Below, piece by piece: positions 34,658-43,520 of a stretch of DNA of 64,000 nucleotides (the first letter of the stretch is position 1; each line of letters begins with the position of its first letter). This DNA comes from Marmoricola endophyticus. Its GTDB lineage: Bacteria > Actinomycetota > Actinomycetes > Propionibacteriales > Nocardioidaceae. A program made the translations under genes and the position numbers. The notes beneath the pieces were generated by a model, which had not been told where the DNA came from, searched no databases, and was given only the letters and a program-made list of their open reading frames with translations. The stretch covers positions 1-64,000 of the forward strand of contig NZ_BMKQ01000001.1 in NCBI RefSeq assembly GCF_014644415.1, given 5' to 3'.

Positions 34658-37600
34658 ATGGCCTCCGACCCTGCACCCTCGCAGGCCCCGAGCGGCACCG
34701 GCTCCACCCCGACGTCCGCACAGCTGGTCCGCGCCGGGTTCCTCGACGGAGCCGAGGCGCAGCGGCACGCCGCCGAGCTCGGAGCGGCGGCAGGTCCGCT
34801 CGTGCCCCTGCTGGCGCGGACGGCCGACCCCGACCTGGCCCTGGCCGGGCTGTGCGCCCTGGCCGACCGGCTGGAGGAGCGGGAGGCCATGCTCGAGGAG
34901 CTCGTGGAGGACGAGGGCACCGCGATGCGCCTGCTGTGCGTGCTCGGCGCCAGCCGCGCGCTCGGCGAGCACCTCGTACGCCACCCCGAGCAGTGGCGCG
35001 AGCTCACCGACCCGACGATGGGCTGCACGCGACCGGCCGCCTACGCCGTGCGCGCGAGCCTGCTCCGCGCCGTCGGGGCGGCGCCGACGTACCACTCCCC
35101 GGTGGCGACCCTCGAGCCGGCGGAGGCCGCCGACGCGCTGCGCGTGGAGTACCGCCGGCTGCTGCTGCGGATCGCCGCGCGCGACCTCGCCCACGAGGTC
35201 GGCGTCGACGACCTCGCCGCCGAGCTGGCCGACCTCGCGGCCGGGACGCTGGAGGCCGGCCTCGCCGTGGCTCGGGCCCAGGTCGGCGACGACTCGCTGT
35301 CGACGCGGCTGGCGGTGGTGGCGATGGGCAAGTGCGGCGGGCACGAGCTCAACTACGTCTCGGACGTCGACGTCATCTTCGTCGCCGAGCCGGCCGAAGG
35401 CGCCGACGAGCAGCGGTCGCAGCGCGTGGCCACCAAGCTGGCCTCGACGACGATGCAGGTCTGCAGCGACCACACCCGCGAGGGGACGATCTGGCCCGTT
35501 GACGCCGCGCTCCGGCCCGAGGGCAAGCAGGGGCCCCTGGTGCGGACCCTGGCCAGCCACGAGGGCTACTACGAGCGCTGGGCCAAGACGTGGGAGTTCC
35601 AGGCCCTGCTCAAGGCGCGTCCGGTCGCGGGGGACGCGGAGGTGGGGGAGGCGTACCGCGAGGTCGTGCAGCCGTTCGTCTGGTCGGCCTCGACCCGCGA
35701 GGGCTTCGTCGGCGACGTGCAGGCGATGCGGCGCCGTGTCGTCGAGCACATCCCCGCGCACGAGGCCGACCGGCAGATCAAGCTCGGCTCCGGAGGGCTG
35801 CGCGACGTCGAGTTCGCCGTGCAGATGCTGCAGCTGGTGCACGGGCGCAGCGACGAGCGGGTGCGTGCGCCCACCACGCTGAGCGCACTGGCCCAGCTGA
35901 TCCGGTACGGGTACGTCGGCCGCGAGGACGGCGAGTCGCTGCACCGGGCGTACGCCTTCCTGCGCTCCCTCGAGCACCGCATCCAGCTCTTCGACCTGCG
36001 GCGCACCCACGTGCTGCCCGAGGACGAGGAGTCGCTGCGCCGCCTCGGCCGCTCGCTCGGCTTCATGAAGCGCCCCGTCGAGGAGCTGGACGCCGAGTGG
36101 AAGCGGCAGCGCCGCGAGGTGCGCCGGCTGCACGAGAAGCTCTTCTACCGCCCGCTGCTGGCCGCCGTCGCCAAGGTCCCGGACGGCGACATCATGTCCC
36201 CGGAGGCGGCCGTGGAGCGCCTCAAGGCGCTCGGGTACGAGGACCCGCAGGCGGCGCTGCGCCACCTCGAGGCCCTCACCAAGGGGGTCTCGCGGACCGC
36301 GTCGATCCAGCGGGCGCTGCTGCCGGTGCTGCTGGGCTGGTTCGCCGACGCGCCCGACCCCGACATGGGTCTGCTCGGCTTCCGGCGGATCTCCGAGGCG
36401 CTGGGCAAGACGACGTGGTACCTCGGGATGCTGCGCGACGAGGGCCGTGCCGCCCAGCGGCTGGCGCAGGTGCTGGCCACCTCCCGCTACGCCACCGACC
36501 TGCTGCAGCGCGAGCCCGAGGGTGTGCGGATCCTCGGCGGCGACGGTGCGCTGACCCCGCTGACCCGTGAGGCCATCGAGAAGGAGATGGTCGCCGCTGC
36601 CGACCGTCGCGAGGACCCCGAGGACGCGATCCGGTCGGTGCGCGCCGTCCGACGCCGGGAGCTGCTGCGCATCTCGGTCGCCGACCTGACCGAGCCGTTC
36701 GGGATCGCGGAGGTCGGCTACTCCCTGACCGACGTCACCGACGCGACGCTCGAGGTGGCGCTGCGCGTGGCCATGCGGGCGGTCGCCACGGCGCGCGGCA
36801 TCGAGGTGCCGACGCGGATGGCCGTGGTCGCGATGGGCAGGTACGGCGGCGGCGAGCTCGGCTACGGCTCCGACGCCGACGTGATCTTCGTGCACGACCC
36901 GCTGCCGGACGCCGAGGCCGAGGTGGCGTCGTCGTACGCCAAGGCGGTGGTGGCCGAGCTGCGACGGCTGCTCTCGCTGCCGGCCAGCGACCCCGCGCTC
37001 GAGGTCGACGCGGGGTTGCGGCCCGAGGGCAGCGGCGGCCCGATGGTGCGCACGATCGGCTCGTACGCCGCCTACTACGCCAAGTGGTCCCAGGTCTGGG
37101 AGGCCCAGGCGCTGCTGCGCGCCGACCCGGTCGTCGGCGACCGGGACCTGTGCGAGCGGTTCCGTCAGCTGATCGACCCGCTGCGCTACCCGGCCGACGG
37201 GCTCAGCGAGGACGACGTGGTCGAGATCCGCCGGATCAAGGCGCGCGTCGACGCCGAGCGGCTGCCGCGCGGGGCCGACCCGGCGACCCACTTCAAGCTC
37301 GGGCGCGGCGGCATCGCCGACGTGGAGTGGACGGTGCAGCTGCTGCAGATGCGGCACGCGCACGCGGTTCCCGGCCTCCGGACGCCGAAGACGCTGCAGG
37401 CGCTGGCCGCCGCGGTGGCGGCGGACCTGCTCTCCGCCGAGGACTCCGAGGTGCTCTCCGCGGCCTGGCTGGCGGCCAGCCGCGCCCGCAACGCGACCGT
37501 CCAGGTGCGCGGCCGTCCCTCCGACCAGCTCCCGCACGACCTCCGTGAGCGGGCCGCGGTCGCCCAGGTGCTGCGCTACTCCGCCGGGGAGACCGACGAG

Positions 37601-37669
37601 ATGCTCAACGACTACCAGCGCAGGGCGCGTCAGGCGGCGGCCGTCGTGGACCGGGTGTTCTGGAACTAG
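34658..37669 (+). CDS. glnE: Bifunctional glutamine synthetase adenylyltransferase / adenylyl-removing enzyme
   Basis: 1003 residues with two nucleotidyltransferase halves: MGKCGGHELNYVSDVDVIF at ~residue 222 (deadenylylase) and MGRYGGGELGYGSDADVIF at ~residue 726 (adenylylase), each followed by a helical GlnE domain (IKLGSGGLRDVEFAVQMLQL and FKLGRGGIADVEWTVQLLQM). It controls GlnA activity by adding or removing AMP on a Tyr. Its target, GlnA with Tyr401, is encoded 11 kb away at 48655-50076. ATG 34658 follows TAACCT (34646-34651) by six bases: leaderless. Confidence 0.96.
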   Translation: MASDPAPSQAPSGTGSTPTSAQLVRAGFLDGAEAQRHAAELGAAAGPLVPLLARTADPDLALAGLCALADRLEEREAMLEELVEDEGTAMRLLCVLGASRALGEHLVRHPEQWRELTDPTMGCTRPAAYAVRASLLRAVGAAPTYHSPVATLEPAEAADALRVEYRRLLLRIAARDLAHEVGVDDLAAELADLAAGTLEAGLAVARAQVGDDSLSTRLAVVAMGKCGGHELNYVSDVDVIFVAEPAEGADEQRSQRVATKLASTTMQVCSDHTREGTIWPVDAALRPEGKQGPLVRTLASHEGYYERWAKTWEFQALLKARPVAGDAEVGEAYREVVQPFVWSASTREGFVGDVQAMRRRVVEHIPAHEADRQIKLGSGGLRDVEFAVQMLQLVHGRSDERVRAPTTLSALAQLIRYGYVGREDGESLHRAYAFLRSLEHRIQLFDLRRTHVLPEDEESLRRLGRSLGFMKRPVEELDAEWKRQRREVRRLHEKLFYRPLLAAVAKVPDGDIMSPEAAVERLKALGYEDPQAALRHLEALTKGVSRTASIQRALLPVLLGWFADAPDPDMGLLGFRRISEALGKTTWYLGMLRDEGRAAQRLAQVLATSRYATDLLQREPEGVRILGGDGALTPLTREAIEKEMVAAADRREDPEDAIRSVRAVRRRELLRISVADLTEPFGIAEVGYSLTDVTDATLEVALRVAMRAVATARGIEVPTRMAVVAMGRYGGGELGYGSDADVIFVHDPLPDAEAEVASSYAKAVVAELRRLLSLPASDPALEVDAGLRPEGSGGPMVRTIGSYAAYYAKWSQVWEAQALLRADPVVGDRDLCERFRQLIDPLRYPADGLSEDDVVEIRRIKARVDAERLPRGADPATHFKLGRGGIADVEWTVQLLQMRHAHAVPGLRTPKTLQALAAAVAADLLSAEDSEVLSAAWLAASRARNATVQVRGRPSDQLPHDLRERAAVAQVLRYSAGETDEMLNDYQRRARQAAAVVDRVFWN

Positions 37670-37724
37670 GGCGGCCGCAGACCGCCCGGCAGTGGCCGCC
37701 CCGCGCGGGCGTACGCTCCGGCGA

Positions 37725-39395
37725 GTGGGGCAGGGCAACGGGGCGGGCACGGGCGAGCCGACGGACTGGTTCCTGACCCGTGAGGAGCGCGGCAACCCGC
37801 GGACGAGCATCGACGCCGCCCACCCGGACGTGGCCTGGTCCGAGGGGAACCTGGTCCGCCCGCTGGTGCACGGCGCGACGTACTTCGCCGAGCTGTACGA
37901 ACGTCTCGAGGCCACGCGCCCGGGCGACCTGGTGCTGTTCACGGACTGGCAGGGCGACGCCGACGAGCGTCTGACCGGCGAGCCGGGCAGCGAGGTGGCC
38001 GAGGTGCTGGCCCGCGCCGACGAGCGCGGCGTCGACGTGCGCGGCCTGGTCTGGCGCTCCCACGTCGAGGCGATCGGGTTCACCGCGGGCAGCAACCGCC
38101 GGCTGGGCCGTACCCTGCAGCGTCGCGGCGCCGAGGCGCTGCTGGACATGCGCGTGCGCACCGGCGGCTCCCACCACCAGAAGATGGTCGTGATCCGCTA
38201 CCGCGACGACCCCGCCCGCGACATCGCGTACGTCGGCGGTATCGACCTGTGCCACTCCCGCCGCGACGACATCGACCACGGCGGCGACCCGCAGGCCCTC
38301 GACATGGCGCAGGAGTACGGCGCGACCCCGCCCTGGCACGACATCCAGGCCGCGATCTCTGGGCCCGCGGTGCACGACGTGGAGACGGTGTTCCGGGAGC
38401 GCTGGGAGGACCCGACGCCGTTGAGCCGCAACAAGCTGCACGTCGTCGCCGACCGGGTGCGCGGCATGGACCTCACGCCCGACCCGCTGCCCGTCCAGGC
38501 GCCGCCCCCGCCGCAGGTCGCGGACTCGGAGGGCGGCACGCACGCGGTGCAGCTGCTGCGGACGTACCCGAACCTGCGGCACGGCCGGGACTTCCCGTTC
38601 GCCCGCGGCGGTGAGCGCAGCGTCGCCCGCGGCTACAGCAAGGCGATCTCTCGGGCGCGGCACCTGGTCTACGTCGAGGACCAGTACCTCTGGGGCCACC
38701 ACGTGGGGAACGTCTTCACCGACGCGCTGCGCGAGCAGCCCGACCTGCACGTGATGGCGGTGATCCCGATGTACCCCGACGTCGAGGGCTACTCGCGCAC
38801 CGCGCAGGTGCTGGGCCGCTACCGCGCGATCCGCGACATGCTGGCGGTCGCGCCGGACCGGGTCGCCGTCTACGGCATCGAGAACCACGCGGGCACGCCG
38901 GTCTACGTCCACGCGAAGACCTGCGTCGTCGACGACCAGTGGGCCACCATCGGGTCCGACAACTTCAACCGCCGGTCGTGGACGCACGACTCCGAGCTAT
39001 CGGCGGTCGTCGTCGACCGGGACAGGGGGCCCGACGACGGCAACGCCGCCGACCGGAGCACGTACGCGCTGCGGCTGCGTCTCGCGCTGGCCGCGGAGCA
39101 CCTCGACCGTCCGTTCGACCCCGAGGTGGACGCCACCGACGAGGACTCGCTGCTGTCGGTGATGGCCGACTGCGTCGACCCCGTCGCGATGTACGACACC
39201 TTCGCCCGCACGGCGCAGGCGCTGGAGGACTGGCACCGCGGCGGCCGGACCGGGGAGCGTCCGCCGGGTCGGCTGCGCCGGCTGTCGCCCCCGGACCTGG
39301 CCTGGCACCGGCGGCTGCTGGCGTGGCCGGCGTACCTCTGGCTGCACGACCCGGACGGGCGACCGGCGCCGCTGCGTCGGTCGGGCGGCTACTGA
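37725..39395 (+). CDS. Phospholipase D-family protein
   Basis: 556 residues with two PLD half-sites. The first, near residue 148, reads GSHHQKMVVIRYRDD: His and Lys are present but the Asp of HxKx4D is shifted or replaced. The second, near residue 395, is canonical (YVHAKTCVVDDQWATIGSDNFNRRS). VYVEDQYLWGHHVGNVF and a FTDWQGDADE N-terminal motif are also family-typical. Likely substrates are phospholipids or another phosphodiester; no signal peptide is seen, so it appears cytoplasmic. GTG 37725 follows TACGCT (37712-37717) by seven bases, supporting this start over upstream GTGs. Confidence 0.88.
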   Translation: MGQGNGAGTGEPTDWFLTREERGNPRTSIDAAHPDVAWSEGNLVRPLVHGATYFAELYERLEATRPGDLVLFTDWQGDADERLTGEPGSEVAEVLARADERGVDVRGLVWRSHVEAIGFTAGSNRRLGRTLQRRGAEALLDMRVRTGGSHHQKMVVIRYRDDPARDIAYVGGIDLCHSRRDDIDHGGDPQALDMAQEYGATPPWHDIQAAISGPAVHDVETVFRERWEDPTPLSRNKLHVVADRVRGMDLTPDPLPVQAPPPPQVADSEGGTHAVQLLRTYPNLRHGRDFPFARGGERSVARGYSKAISRARHLVYVEDQYLWGHHVGNVFTDALREQPDLHVMAVIPMYPDVEGYSRTAQVLGRYRAIRDMLAVAPDRVAVYGIENHAGTPVYVHAKTCVVDDQWATIGSDNFNRRSWTHDSELSAVVVDRDRGPDDGNAADRSTYALRLRLALAAEHLDRPFDPEVDATDEDSLLSVMADCVDPVAMYDTFARTAQALEDWHRGGRTGERPPGRLRRLSPPDLAWHRRLLAWPAYLWLHDPDGRPAPLRRSGGY

Positions 39396-39405
39396 GCCGA
39401 GTCCC

Positions 39406-39765
39406 TCAGGCGCCGTCCTGCTCCCGGCGGCGCTGCTGCTCTCGGTAGCGGCGACGCTGCTCCTCCGCGCGCTCGCGCACCTGCCGCAGGAAGGCGTCGT
39501 CGGCCTCGGGGTCGGCGGCGACCATCCGGCCCGGGCGGTCGTACTCCGGGAACGCCGAGGTCGAGCGCGGCTGGGTGGTCGGTCGGGGCCGGCCGGCGAC
39601 CAGCCAGGCCACCGAACCGACGAACGGGAAGAACAGCACCAGCAGCAACCAGCCGATCTTCGGCAGGTGCTGGGCGACGGCGTCGGGGGTGCGGATGACG
39701 TCGATCAGGCAGTAGATCGCCAGCGCCAGGGAGACGACGCCCAGGAGCGCCTCGAAACGGATCAT
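39406..39765 (-). CDS. PLDc_N-domain membrane protein
   Basis: 119 residues: two membrane helices (FEALLGVVSLALAIYCLIDVI and IGWLLLVLFFPFVGSVAWLVAG) matching the N-terminal anchor found on cardiolipin synthases, then a charged cytoplasmic tail rich in Arg/Glu/Gln (RERAEEQRRRYREQQRRRE). No PLD catalytic part. It converges with the phospholipase D gene only 10 bp away, an interesting pairing because the anchor and the catalytic domain occur as separate proteins here. Confidence 0.85.
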   Translation of the reverse strand: MIRFEALLGVVSLALAIYCLIDVIRTPDAVAQHLPKIGWLLLVLFFPFVGSVAWLVAGRPRPTTQPRSTSAFPEYDRPGRMVAADPEADDAFLRQVRERAEEQRRRYREQQRRREQDGA

Positions 39766-39890
39766 GGCGGCATCCTCGTCTCGCCTCGCGCTGCTTGTCC
39801 CCGGATCGGCTGAGGTCGTCGGCACGGCTGGGCGGGTGTCGACAGCTCGAGATCCGACGTAGCGTCGGGTCCCTACCCCGAGGAGACGCC

Positions 39891-40382
39891 GTGCAGCCCG
39901 ACGACATCGCGACCGAGATCGACGCCGCCCGCGACCTGCTCGCCGCGACGGCCGCCGCGCACCTCGGCTACGTGGCTGCGGACGGCACACCGCGGACGGT
40001 CCCTGTCGGCTTCTGGTGGACCGGCGAGGAGTTCGTGGTCTCCACCGCACCCGAGGCGCCGAAGGTCGCCGCGCTGCGCGAGCGGCCCGACGTCGCGCTG
40101 TCCGTCGAGGCCGGCGACACCCCCGAGAGCGCGCAGGCGCTGTCGGTCCGGGGCCGCGTGGAGATCACGGTCGTCGAGGGGATCGTGCCGGAGTACTTGA
40201 TGGCCGCGCGCCGGACGATGGGCGAGGAGAGCGCCGCGGACTTCGAGGCCCACGTGCGTACCGTCTTCGACCAGCAGGCCCGGATCGCGATCCGTCCGAC
40301 CTGGGCGCGGTTCTACGACTACTCCGACCCGGACCGGATGCCGGCGTTCCTGCAGCGGTTGGTCGCCACGAGCGGGTCCTGA
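39891..40382 (+). CDS. Pyridoxamine 5'-phosphate oxidase-family protein
   Basis: 163 residues of the FMN/F420 split-barrel type: AAHLGYVAADGTPRTVPVGFWWTG, VSTAPEAPKVAALRERPDVALSVE and a helical end (FDQQARIAIRPTWARFYDYSD). Function beyond flavin-dependent redox is not predictable. GTG 39891 has AGGAG at 39881-39885, a normal Shine-Dalgarno. Convergent with the next small gene, three bases between stops. Confidence 0.82.
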   Translation: MQPDDIATEIDAARDLLAATAAAHLGYVAADGTPRTVPVGFWWTGEEFVVSTAPEAPKVAALRERPDVALSVEAGDTPESAQALSVRGRVEITVVEGIVPEYLMAARRTMGEESAADFEAHVRTVFDQQARIAIRPTWARFYDYSDPDRMPAFLQRLVATSGS

Positions 40383-40385
40383 GAC

Positions 40386-40700
40386 TCAGCCGGAGGGCGT
40401 GAACCAGACCTGGCGGAACTCCTGGGGGTCGAGGTCGAGCAGGTCCTGACGCACCCGGTGGAGCACCCGTGGCGCGTCGTCGGCGGCCCGGACCCGGATC
40501 CGCAGCTCGGCGACGCCGTCGTACCGGCGCCGGACGACGACGTCGGCCGCCCTCGTGAGCTCCATCGTGCCGCCGTTGTTGGCGCACCACAGGTCCAGCG
40601 CGGTCACGAGGACCCGGCGGACCGGACCGCGTGGACGGGGCTCGAGACGGGCGTCGTACACCTCGTCGGCCCACGGGTCCTGCACGGGAAGGACGCTCAC
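40386..40700 (-). CDS. Hypothetical protein, 104 aa
   Basis: No family recognised. Basic and Arg-rich, single domain: DEVYDARLEPRPRGPVRRVLV, ALDLWCANNGGTMELTRAADVV and a C-terminal DLDPQEFRQVWFTPSG. GTG 40700 is seven bases from TAGGAT on the minus strand (40713-40708), so it is probably leaderless and expressed from a promoter that overlaps the divergent YrhK gene. Confidence 0.65.
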   Translation of the reverse strand: MSVLPVQDPWADEVYDARLEPRPRGPVRRVLVTALDLWCANNGGTMELTRAADVVVRRRYDGVAELRIRVRAADDAPRVLHRVRQDLLDLDPQEFRQVWFTPSG

Positions 40701-40707
40701 GCAGACG

Positions 40708-40717
40708 ATCCTATGAT
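40708..40717. promoter_or_regulatory. Overlapping divergent -10 elements
   Basis: The decamer ATCCTATGAT contains minus-strand TAGGAT (40713-40708) and plus-strand TATGAT (40712-40717). Each lies exactly seven bases from a GTG start (40700 on minus, 40725 on plus). The two start codons are separated by only 24 bp. Confidence 0.6.
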
Positions 40718-40724
40718 CGGCGTC

Positions 40725-41018
40725 GTGACGACGCAGGACTCCCGGACGCTGACCCTCCACCTCGGCCACGAGGAGCTGGTGATCCGGCAGCGCTACGAGA
40801 CGCTCAGCATCGTCAACGACGTCCTCATCGGGGTGTGGTTCCTGGTGGGCAGCTTCTTGTTCTTCGGGGAGTCCACGACGTACGCCGGCACGTGGCTCTT
40901 CGTCGTCGGCAGCATCGAGATGCTGGTCCGCCCGGTGATCCGGCTGGTCCGCCGGGTCCATCTCCAGCGCATCCACCCCGACCTCCCGGGTGTGGGCGAC
41001 GGCGGCCACGACTTCTAG
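40725..41018 (+). CDS. YrhK-domain membrane protein
   Basis: 97 residues from GTG 40725; an ATG at 40713 is in frame but lies within the -10 TATGAT. The core YETLSIVNDVLIGVWFLVGS, then FLFFGESTTYAGTWLFVVGS and IEMLVRPVIRLVRRVH is a YrhK domain with two membrane helices. Function unknown. Leaderless by position of the -10. Confidence 0.8.
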   Translation: MTTQDSRTLTLHLGHEELVIRQRYETLSIVNDVLIGVWFLVGSFLFFGESTTYAGTWLFVVGSIEMLVRPVIRLVRRVHLQRIHPDLPGVGDGGHDF

Positions 41019-41158
41019 GGAGGACCGACCGCGGCGGGCACGGTCCCAACCGCAGGTGAACGGGCGGCGACGGCGCCGTCGAGGCATTCGTCCACGGGCC
41101 ACCCGACACGGCCGCACCTGTCGACGTCTGTTCACGCGGCGTCGGGAACCTCGGTGCC

Positions 41159-42271
41159 ATGCGGATCAGCGTGGTGACCGAGTCCTTCCTGCCGCAGGTG
41201 AACGGGGTCTCGAACTCCGTGCGGCACGTCGTCGAGGTGCTCACCAGGGGCGGGCACCAGGTGCAGGTGATCGCTCCCGGACCAGGGCCGCTGGAGCACC
41301 ACGGGGTGCCGGTGGTGCGGGTGCGCAGCGTGGCCCTGCCGGGCTACACGACCTTTCCGATCGGGCTGCCGGACCGGGCGCTCGAGCGGGAGATGGCGCG
41401 GTTCGCCCCCGACGTCGTCCATCTTGCCTCGCCGATCGCGCTGGGCAAGGTCGGGCAGCGCGCGGCACGCCGGCTCGGGGTGCCGCAGGTGGCGGTCTAC
41501 CAGACCGACGTCGTCGGGTTCTCCAAGCAGTACCCGTTCCACGCCGACGTCCCGCTGTCGCGCTGGATCGGGAAGATCCACCGCCGCGCGCACCGCAACC
41601 TGGTGCCGTCGGCTGCGTCCGCCGCCCAGCTCGCGGACCTCGGCGTGAGCGACGTGCACCGCTGGGGGCGGGGCGTCCGACTGGACCTGTTCGACCCCTC
41701 GCGTCGTGACGAGGCGCTGCACGCCGAGTGGGCGCCGCACGGCGAGGCGCTGGTCGGGTACGTCGGCCGCCTCGCCCACGAGAAGCAGGTGCACCGCCTC
41801 GCCGAGCTCGCCGACGTCCCCGGCAGTCGTCTGGTGGTCGTCGGCGACGGCCCGGCGCGGCCCGAGCTGGAGCGGCTGCTGCCGGGCGCGGTGTTCACCG
41901 GGATGCTCGGTGGCACCGACCTCGCCCGTGCCTTCGCCACGCTGGACGTGTTCTGCCACACCGGCGAGGCCGAGACGTTCTGCCAGACCGTCCAGGAGGC
42001 GCAGGCCAGCGGTGTCGCGGTGGTCGCGCCCGGCGTCGGCGGCCCTGTCGACCTCGTCGAGCACGGCGTGAGCGGGATGCTGCACGAGCCGACCCGGCCG
42101 GCGTCGTTCCGCGCGCACGTCGCTGCGCTGGTCGCGGACCCCGCGTGCCGGCAGCAGATCGCTGCCGCGGGTCGGGCCCGCGTCGCCGGGCGTACCTGGG
42201 ACGCCGTCGTCGGCGAGCTCGTCGAGCACTACGACGCCGTCGCGCTGCGCCCCGCCGAGCGGGTCGCGTGA
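41159..42271 (+). CDS. GT4-family glycosyltransferase (MgtA/PimB'-like mannosyltransferase)
   Basis: 370 residues, GT-B fold. N-terminal MRISVVTESFLPQVNGVSNS and HLASPIALGKVG, C-terminal ALVGYVGRLAHEKQVHRL, VVVGDGPARPELERLL and the E-x7-E-like ETFCQTVQEAQASGVAVVAP. Best match in kind is the actinobacterial GDP-mannose-dependent mannosyltransferase MgtA (Rv0557), acting on glycolipid acceptors at the membrane. Its stop overlaps the SGNH hydrolase start (GTGA), so the two likely work on the same envelope lipid or glycan. Confidence 0.9.
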   Translation: MRISVVTESFLPQVNGVSNSVRHVVEVLTRGGHQVQVIAPGPGPLEHHGVPVVRVRSVALPGYTTFPIGLPDRALEREMARFAPDVVHLASPIALGKVGQRAARRLGVPQVAVYQTDVVGFSKQYPFHADVPLSRWIGKIHRRAHRNLVPSAASAAQLADLGVSDVHRWGRGVRLDLFDPSRRDEALHAEWAPHGEALVGYVGRLAHEKQVHRLAELADVPGSRLVVVGDGPARPELERLLPGAVFTGMLGGTDLARAFATLDVFCHTGEAETFCQTVQEAQASGVAVVAPGVGGPVDLVEHGVSGMLHEPTRPASFRAHVAALVADPACRQQIAAAGRARVAGRTWDAVVGELVEHYDAVALRPAERVA

Positions 42272-43083
42272 GACGGCTGCTCCTCGTCGCGGCTGCTGCG
42301 GGCGGCGCTCTCGCCGCGGCTGCTGCGGGCGCGCGCTGGGGCCTCGCCCACCAGGCCGCGGCTGCCCGGGCGGTCATCGGCAAGCCGCTGGGGGAGGAGG
42401 CGCTGGCCGCCGACCGGACCTGGCGCAAGAAGCACGGTGACCGGATCGAGCTGCTGCTCCTCGGAGACTCGATCGCGGCGGGCCTGGGGGCCACCAAGCC
42501 CAAGCACACGCTCGGCGCTCAGCTGGCCCGCCGGCTCGGGCGGCGTACTGAGCGCGCCGTACGCCTGCACACGGCCGCGGTCGTCGGCTCCGAGAGCTCC
42601 GCCCTGCTGGCGCAGCTGGCCGGGCTGCCGGCGTCGTACCGCCCGGACGTGGCGGTGCTCGTCGTCGGAGGCAACGACGTGACGCACCGGGTGCCTGTCG
42701 CGGACTCGGTGCGCTACCTCGGTGAGGCGGTCGAGGCGCTGCAGGAGAGCGGCTGCGTGGTCGTCGTCGGCACCTGCCCCGACCTGTCCGCGCTGGCGGC
42801 GCTGCCGCAACCGCTGCGCTCCCTGGCCGGTACGTCCTCGCGCCGCCTCGCCACCGCCCAGCAGCGCGAGGCGCTGCGCCTCGGCGCGCGGGCGGTGTCC
42901 CTCTCGGACGTGGTCGGTCCGTTCTTCCTCAGCCAGCCCGACTCGATGTTCGCCGTGGACCGCTTCCACCCCTCGTCGGAGGGGTACAAGCGCACCGCGA
43001 AGGCGATCCTCCCGAGCGTGCTCGCGGCACTCGGCTACGCCGAGGACGTCCCCTTCGGGCACCACGCCCCGCGGGCCGGCTGA
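42268..43083 (+). CDS. SGNH/GDSL-family hydrolase, membrane-anchored
   Basis: 271 residues. A hydrophobic N-terminus (RRLLLVAAAAGGALAAAAAGA) gives a signal/anchor, then GDSL motif LLLLGDSIAAGLGATK (~residue 63), VLVVGGNDVTHRV with Gly and Asn of blocks II/III, and DRFHPSSEGYKRTA with Asp-x2-His. Likely an extracytoplasmic esterase or deacetylase, perhaps acting on cell-envelope glycolipids made by the overlapping mannosyltransferase. Confidence 0.87.
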   Translation: MRRLLLVAAAAGGALAAAAAGARWGLAHQAAAARAVIGKPLGEEALAADRTWRKKHGDRIELLLLGDSIAAGLGATKPKHTLGAQLARRLGRRTERAVRLHTAAVVGSESSALLAQLAGLPASYRPDVAVLVVGGNDVTHRVPVADSVRYLGEAVEALQESGCVVVVGTCPDLSALAALPQPLRSLAGTSSRRLATAQQREALRLGARAVSLSDVVGPFFLSQPDSMFAVDRFHPSSEGYKRTAKAILPSVLAALGYAEDVPFGHHAPRAG

Positions 43084-43111
43084 CCCGGCTCGTCGCGCGC
43101 GAGAGAGCCCG

Positions 43112-43468
43112 TCAGAGCCGCTCGAGGCAGGTGGCCGACGTCTCGACCCGTGCGCCGGCGACCTCGCCGAGCCAGATGGTGAGGTCGCGGTCCGGCTCGG
43201 GCTCCTCGGGGATCCACTCGGCCAGCCAGCCGTCGACGGCGGAGGCGAGTCGCTCTCCCGCGAGGTCGGCCGCGTCGCGGGGGAGCATAGTGACGGTGAC
43301 CCGTCGGGGGGCCGAGATCTCGGGCAGGACGGTGCCGGAGATGGTCTCGACGTAGACCTGTCCGTACGTCGTCGACGGCAGCAGAGCCAGCAGCGCGCGG
43401 ATAGCGTCGATCTCGGAGGAGTCCCCGGCGATCAGGACGTGCTCGAGCGGGGCGCGGCGGCGACTCAT
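43112..43468 (-). CDS. Siderophore-interacting protein (SIP) domain, short form
   Basis: 118 residues matching the C-terminal NAD(P)H-binding SIP domain of siderophore reductases: APLEHVLIAGDSSEIDAIRALLALLP, QVYVETIS and LTIWLGEVAG. The FAD-binding half is absent, so it may be a regulatory or accessory protein in siderophore-iron release, or act with another flavoprotein. ATG 43468 is seven bases from TATAGT on the minus strand (43481-43476), and an iron box covers that -10. It lies downstream of dps but behind a terminator, with its own regulated promoter. Confidence 0.85.
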   Translation of the reverse strand: MSRRRAPLEHVLIAGDSSEIDAIRALLALLPSTTYGQVYVETISGTVLPEISAPRRVTVTMLPRDAADLAGERLASAVDGWLAEWIPEEPEPDRDLTIWLGEVAGARVETSATCLERL

Positions 43469-43478
43469 GCGTACGACT

Positions 43479-43497
43479 ATAGGTAAGCCTTACCTGT
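43479..43497 (-). promoter_or_regulatory. DtxR/IdeR-type iron box
   Basis: ATAGGTAAGCCTTACCTGT: a perfect 7-1-7 inverted repeat AGGTAAG-C-CTTACCT at 43481-43495. It matches 16 of 19 positions of the IdeR/DmdR consensus TTAGGTWAGSCTWACCTAA when W positions are allowed. It overlaps the -10 (43476-43481) of the SIP gene, so Fe2+-loaded repressor would block transcription. Confidence 0.85.
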
Positions 43498-43520
43498 ATT
43501 GCCAGAGGTGTGGCACACAA

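Noticed and set aside
34625-38161. 1178-codon open frame on the minus strand
   Set aside because: Antisense to glnE; composition is repetitive His/Arg/Gly-rich, a known artefact of high-GC third-position bias, with no domain.
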